DNA of 64,000 nucleotides from Ancylostoma caninum (taxonomy: Eukaryota > Nematoda > Chromadorea > Rhabditida > Ancylostomatidae). The stretch spans positions 124,001-188,000 of the forward strand of contig JBAJFG010000423.1 in assembly GCA_037903475.1 (NCBI GenBank), in the 5' to 3' direction. The notes under the pieces are model-generated. The model saw nothing but the letters and a program-made list of their open reading frames with translations. It did not search any database and was not told the origin of the DNA. A program made the translations under genes and the position numbers. This document shows positions 59,288-64,000 of the stretch, piece after piece (positions within the stretch are counted from its first letter, which is position 1; each line of letters starts with the position of its first letter).

Positions 59288-59393
59288 ATGCGTCGCTGAG
59301 ATTACCCAGGGTAAACGCGTCAACGCAAGCGCTTATGACGAGTAAATTTGCACGATGTTGACACTTTTACTCTAGGTAGTCTCAGTGATGCAT
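59288..59393. mobile_element. 100-bp palindromic MITE, copy B
   Basis: The arms start ATGCGTCGCTGAGATTACCC (left) and, in reverse complement from the right, ATGCATCACTGAGACTACCT. Each runs on for about 37 bases to a GTCAAC string. Related to 34212-34311. Confidence 0.65.
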
Positions 59394-61475
59394 AAGGCCT
59401 CAGTTCAAGTCTGGAAGTCATAAGCCTCTCTATAACTTTCGTTCTTCTCTCTCTATTTCGTTACCCTCCCATTGTTGAAGACCAAGTGTGATAATTAAAT
59501 AATTAATGTACTAATGTCTGAACAGTCAAACCACCAAAACTCTATTGGACCGTGATGCAACGCAAACAACAAATTCTACTGATGATCCAAACAACTTTTA
59601 GTTATTGACCATAGCCCCTGAAAAGTGCGTCTCCGGGTATTCACGTACCCTGTCCAAATTTCACGCTAATCCACACCCTTTCTCTATCGCTGATTGTACT
59701 GAAAGCGAAAGGAATGTTGATTCCGTCATTTCTCATAGAATCTGCTAGCCGGTGCCGAATCCTATTGTCGTCATCTCATGTGTTTTCGTTACCTAATCCG
59801 GATTTACCCATTCTCTCCAGGTTACACCCTTTCAAGGAACAAACATGCCACGCATAATGTTGCAGGAAGCGTTCTCTGCCGCAATCTGACTCTTTGATAG
59901 CGCGGCTATTTGTTTACACACTTGTTTTGCTCATTTTCTAAGGAGGAAGGAAATAACCAACATTGTGTGGTAGTGTAATAGTTATAATGTAATAGTTAAT
60001 GATACACAATGATAACTAAATTATTTTCATTTATGAAGGCACTATATAGAACTGTTGCCATTACATTCAGACTTTATGCGAATGGAATACGGATTTTCCA
60101 GCCTAATACAATGAAATATTTAGAAAAAAAAGGTAGATTCGAGAAAATATTCTGACTGTCAGCGGCGTTTCCTTGCATTTGAAAAGTTCCCATGATCGTG
60201 AAATTACAGAAAACCTTCGATTCTGCTCTCCATACTGTTATATTATACTGTTATAACATACTTTTAAAATGCTGACCACCTTTTCCTGTTTTCCTCCACA
60301 AATCTCGATCAAATCCATTTAATCCAGTGACCTGCAGCGCATGTACGTAGTTTCAGAAAGTGTCCCTTCGTTTGCCGTGTACTTCGACTTTCATTTGAGA
60401 GTTGCTGCTTCTGAACACATCGCTACGAACTTCTAGGATTTCACACCTGTATAAATACAGCCGAATAAGGTATCAGAATATTCGAAGACGAATATTCGAT
60501 TTCAACTACGTACGTGCGCCCGCTAAGCTCTGGAGAAAAGCTTCTTGAATACTTGGAAAATCGGAGCGGTTCTTGAATAAATAAGCGAAATTTCCTAACT
60601 GTTCGGTTTTACTATTCGGTCACAAGTGTTGCTCATACTTCTTCACAGAACAAGCTGTGAGTACTGCGGCGCAGGGGGGGGGGGGATCAAAAAATGTTAC
60701 GTATGTTTGTTTTCAAAGACTCAATATCAAGACTTTGTAGCTAGACCGTCTAGAAAAGTCCAGAAGAATTCATCAAGCATAAGATCCATACAAAAAATAT
60801 TTCTTCATCATGAAAACAAGTTGAATGGAGGGGCAGGGTGGACCGATGAGATAAAAACACACACACTTCAGACTGCTTGCACTAGTGCCATAAACCAATA
60901 ATAAGTTGGGAATGTTATTTTCTGCCTTATGCCCTGCGTAAAGTAATGGAAATAACGTAGCAAAAATGTCCTCATAGGATTAGTAAGACTTCCACCTAAC
61001 GCTACGCTTCTTCTGCCTACTATGAACGTGCGTTCTCTCCTTTTGTGGATGCGGATTTCTTGCTAACAATCTTCGAATGCACTTGCTTTCTTCGTAAGAA
61101 GTGTGAGCTTAAGAAAATGAGTCGCTTGACGCAGAAGTGCAGCCACGATCCCATTCTTTTTGTACCAGTAATAATGGCAGATTGAAGCTTAAAATATGAC
61201 AGGGCTTCCATGGAATTTCTGGAAAATATCGCTTATCCCTGCTCAGTCTGGTTTTTGCGTTCATACCTCCATTTTCCGAGATAGATTCTCCTCATCGACT
61301 TGATGTCCGAAAGTGGTGCATCATCTCTCGCACCTTATCACCAGCTAGTTTTTCCTCTTCTTCCACTGCGTTTTTTGGGAATTTTCTTGGAAAATCTCGT
61401 TCTTCGCATTTTTCTTCCGCATACCTTGCTCTTTTTGTAGACTCCAAGCATTTGTTAAAGAATCCCCATTTCCAG
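59394..61475. other. No recognised gene; one G run
   Basis: About 2.1 kb, probably intergenic between the two candidate + strand genes. It holds a G run at 60674-60685. A minus-strand, Glu/Lys-rich frame (61292-61570) overlaps the next exon and competes with it as a coding interpretation. Confidence 0.4.
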
Positions 61476-61477
61476 AA

Positions 61478-61560
61478 ATGGACTGCAAAGATCCGCCAAT
61501 TTTCGATGTCAACAACAACCTCACTGCCAATGTCCTGCAGACGCTGTTCTTGTTTCAGCA
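61478..61560 (+). CDS. Candidate first exon of a + strand gene
   Basis: CCCCATTTCCAG is followed by AA and then ATG, the arrangement of a nematode spliced-leader acceptor just before the start codon. The exon codes 27 residues (MDCKDPPIFDVNNNLTANVL, then QTLFLFQ) with codons such as GAC, AAC, GTC and CTC that are favoured in nematodes, and it ends at the donor CAGCA|GTAAGTCC. Two bases of the last codon remain, which fits the phase of the exon at 63835. The product is not recognised. Against it: a minus-strand frame overlaps and the donor lacks the usual AG before GT. Confidence 0.4.
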
Positions 61561-63834
61561 GTAAGTCCATATGTGAATTTCTAGACGTAAAAATATTTAC
61601 AAATGAACCCTGCTCCCTGATAAAATTGAATTAACTATGAAAGTAACTAATGAAGTAACTCTCACTCTCTCTGAACTCTGCGGCGCTCTTTCAGCGGCTC
61701 ATTACACCTTCGCCTCTCATTCCTTAACCACACAGTCGGAATCTCTTTTTTTTGCTGCGATCCTTCTGCAAGTTTGCCCAGGGCAGAGTACAAATTACAG
61801 AAAAGAACGACGCAGCTAATTTGACACTGGCTCACTAGTACATGGTTACTACAAAAAAATGAGTTAGGCTACAACAATGTGACGTGCCAACGCAATATCT
61901 TCATATGTCAAATACCGAGTACAAAACGTATGTACTTCATGACCTATAATTTCAGAAATCTAATCTGTAGGTGTTAGTCATAGTGAGGCAAAATAAGGAA
62001 GGTCCGTTGTTGTTGTTGTTGTTAGATCAATAAAAAAGGGGACCAATCACAACAGCATGAGCCCACCCCTTTTTGCCCCGTCCTGCCTCACACCCGCTGC
62101 TTGGTCTCATCGCAACTTTACATAGTGGACAAATTAGAGGCCAGAAAACTTGACCAGAAAACCAGAAAAAAATTTCGTATTTCTCAAGAAAAGAGAATTC
62201 TATTCATATGGGATGATTAGTAAACGCTTTATTTCATTGGCAGACCCGCTAACGGCGTTGGGTAACACAGATGGTTCTCGAGGCGTTCACAGATGATTCA
62301 ATCGTGTTAACTCTGAAGAGCCATATCGAATACTTCGAAAAGCGATCTTGATAGGAACTTTCCCACAAAATGAAATGTTCGCTTCCTTGTGAAAAAGTCG
62401 AATGTAACGTACTGAGAAAAGCACGTGCGTAAGGTTTTTGAAGAGCCAGGACATGAAAGGCAAATATTTATTTGGAGGAATAACTACGATAAATCAAAAT
62501 GATGTGTCTCACCATACTCCATTTTTAAGATCTTTATGCAGTTGGAATCGTCAGGGTTGCTGATCAGTACTTACGGTTTTCCCTTTAAAAAGTCTGACCC
62601 ATTTCTGAGCCCATTGTTTTGTGGAGATCCACAAATAAGGATGCAATGAAGAATTGAAATGCACATCCGAACAACTATGTATTTGGGCTCTATTAATTTA
62701 TTAATATTACTAACTTAATAAATAATGAGTAAATAATCCAAAGTGCTGAAATTTTCTGCCACTTCCGCCGCTTTTTTTTCGAAGTCTTCATATTTCGCAA
62801 AGATAAGTGTTTTGAAAGCAGTTCTCTCCTTGCAAGTGTAGAAAAAACTTGTTGTCTCGGGAACGCTGCTGATGTTCCCATGGTTTCCATAGTTATGCGA
62901 ACAGATAACTTGGTTTGTCTGCACGCGAATTTGACAAACGCGTAAATCCGTGTTGATTTTTCAAGCGCCTATTTTTTACAGATGGACGTGCCCATACTGC
63001 AAATTCGGTAACCATCGTATGAATAATGCGCATCAGAACAGAGTTTTTTCGTCTCGCAAATTGCCTAAAATGCTTTTCAGGATGCGCGCCTCGAAGACTC
63101 CCAGCAAAACTGGATTAGATTAGTATATAACTGCCGGTTAAAGTTGAAATTTGTTGCGAGGTCTTCTCCAAAATTTATATTGGGATTTTTTTACGTCTCA
63201 GGGTCGTCTATCTGGACGCTGATCAATAAATCCAACTTACTGAAATATCAAAAAAATTGAAAAAAGGACCAGCGGAAGTTCCGTTCCGTACTGCTCCCTT
63301 TTACGGAAGTTGAAGGAAAGACTTGCCTCAGTTCTCGTTAGTAAGGAGCGGAAGCCCTAATCTACTAGACCTACCAAGCACAGGAACAGAAAAAAAAACC
63401 AACGACCTGAATCCATGTGCTTCCTACGTAAATGGCTATGAAGAAGTGCCAATAAAATAATCAAATACTAGAGAATAACATATCTGTCATGGCATTTTTC
63501 CAAAAATAGTAAAATTCGTCTTTTGTGTGCACTTTTCCTAGTTGCCATAGTTTTGGGCCACCCTTCAGTTTCCATTAATATGGATGGTTCGGACACCTAT
63601 TTCTCGAGAAAATCGGGCTATGCTAAAAGCCTGTTTTGCCTCTTATCCCTAGATAGGCAATGTTTCAACCCGTTTCGAGGTACGTCCCGCGTTATTATTT
63701 GAGGCTTATGGGCAATTCCTGGGGAAACCCACTTGATACCCCGCTTTTATCACCCGTCGAGTAGACTTATTTTGTCTGCTTATCTAGTCTTTAGATTATC
63801 GCTCTAGTCTATTCAATACACATATTTTTCTCAG
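61561..63834 (+). other. Possible intron of the right-edge gene
   Basis: If the flanking exons belong together, this is a 2.3-kb intron. Optional exons inside include one after TTTTTTACAG at about 62981 with a CPYC motif, and one after CCCTTCAG at 63568 ending at GAG|GTACGT. Neither fits the phase of both flanking exons. A (GTT) microsatellite sits near 62000-62022. Confidence 0.3.
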
Positions 63835-64000
63835 TCGTGGCTCAATTTATGCAGGGTCAAGCTCGATTGGAAATTTTTCGAATCCTGGGAACGTCAACAC
63901 TGCGAATGAAAAAGTAGAAATCTCACTCATTCTGGATACTCTAAATTCTAAGGGTAATTTAAGCGCAATCGCAAATTTGGCTCCAGAGTTCCGGCGTCTT
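63835..64000 (+). CDS. Candidate exon running off the right edge
   Basis: After the acceptor ATTTTTCTCAG (ending at 63834) one frame is open for 55 codons up to the last base of the window. The residues are those of a soluble protein: Gly/Ser/Asn-rich at first (GSIYAGSSSIGNFSNPGN), then a helical stretch (EKVEISLILDTLNSKGNLSA). The first base completes the codon left open at 61560, so the two may be successive exons giving 83 residues in this window. The other two frames contain early stops. The family is not recognised. The gene continues to the right, outside this window. Confidence 0.45.

Noticed and set aside
62574..62670. Minus-strand short exon with donor AAACC|GTAAGTAC and a hydrophobic start
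   Set aside because: It has no acceptor or second exon in phase and no homology; it is too short to distinguish from chance.

Overview
This window looks like non-coding and sparsely coding DNA from a nematode, most likely a strongylid (hookworm-type) worm. The reasons are: AT-rich DNA full of decayed transposable elements; short candidate introns of about 75 bases with GTACGT or GTAAGT donors and TTTCAG-like acceptors; a tRNA-derived SINE that resembles hookworm repeats as I remember them; and many long G or C homopolymers like those known from Caenorhabditis. The species call is inference. No bacterial or phage gene organisation is present, and no long open frame is a believable gene: the two longest (5775-7211 and 19274-20371) are translations of ATTC tandem arrays.

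Layout. 1-5.2 kb: unassigned DNA, then three fold-back structures in a row (3432-4427). 5.25-5.49 kb: one possible exon. 5.8-6.9 kb and 19.3-20.3 kb: kilobase-sized ATTC arrays, with a short third one at 37.2 kb. 10.4-11.1 kb: two decayed mariner-type pieces. 20.86-22.39 kb: a TA-flanked mariner-type element carrying two later insertions, the 3' end of a LINE and a 107-base insert with a 12-base target duplication. 23.2-23.4 kb: a SINE. 25.8-26.7 kb: a GC-rich minisatellite of ten nearly identical hairpin units of about 89 bases. 27.8-28.5 kb and 49.5-49.9 kb: two members of one terminal-inverted-repeat family, each with a perfect 8-base target duplication. 31-34 kb and 44.5-45.4 kb: mariner relics. 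47.2-48.5 kb: a non-autonomous Helitron with internal tandem repeats, a TATG microsatellite and a hAT-type MITE inserted in that microsatellite.

Coding content is thin and tentative. The best gene-like signals lie on the + strand: three phase-compatible exons at 58.6-59.07 kb, and a candidate trans-spliced first exon at 61.48 kb whose reading phase fits an open exon running off the right edge (63835-64000). A two-exon candidate sits at 50.43-50.87 kb. A probable pseudogene at 51.44-52.24 kb keeps one frame for 266 codons with only two stops. A plausible minus-strand exon lies at 54.8-55.1 kb. I recognise none of these proteins.

I did not find a convincing new molecular system. The most interesting points are the nested-insertion record at 21 kb, the hairpin minisatellite with pol III-like features at 26 kb, two self-consistent MITE families, and spliced genes that a simple open-frame search misses.
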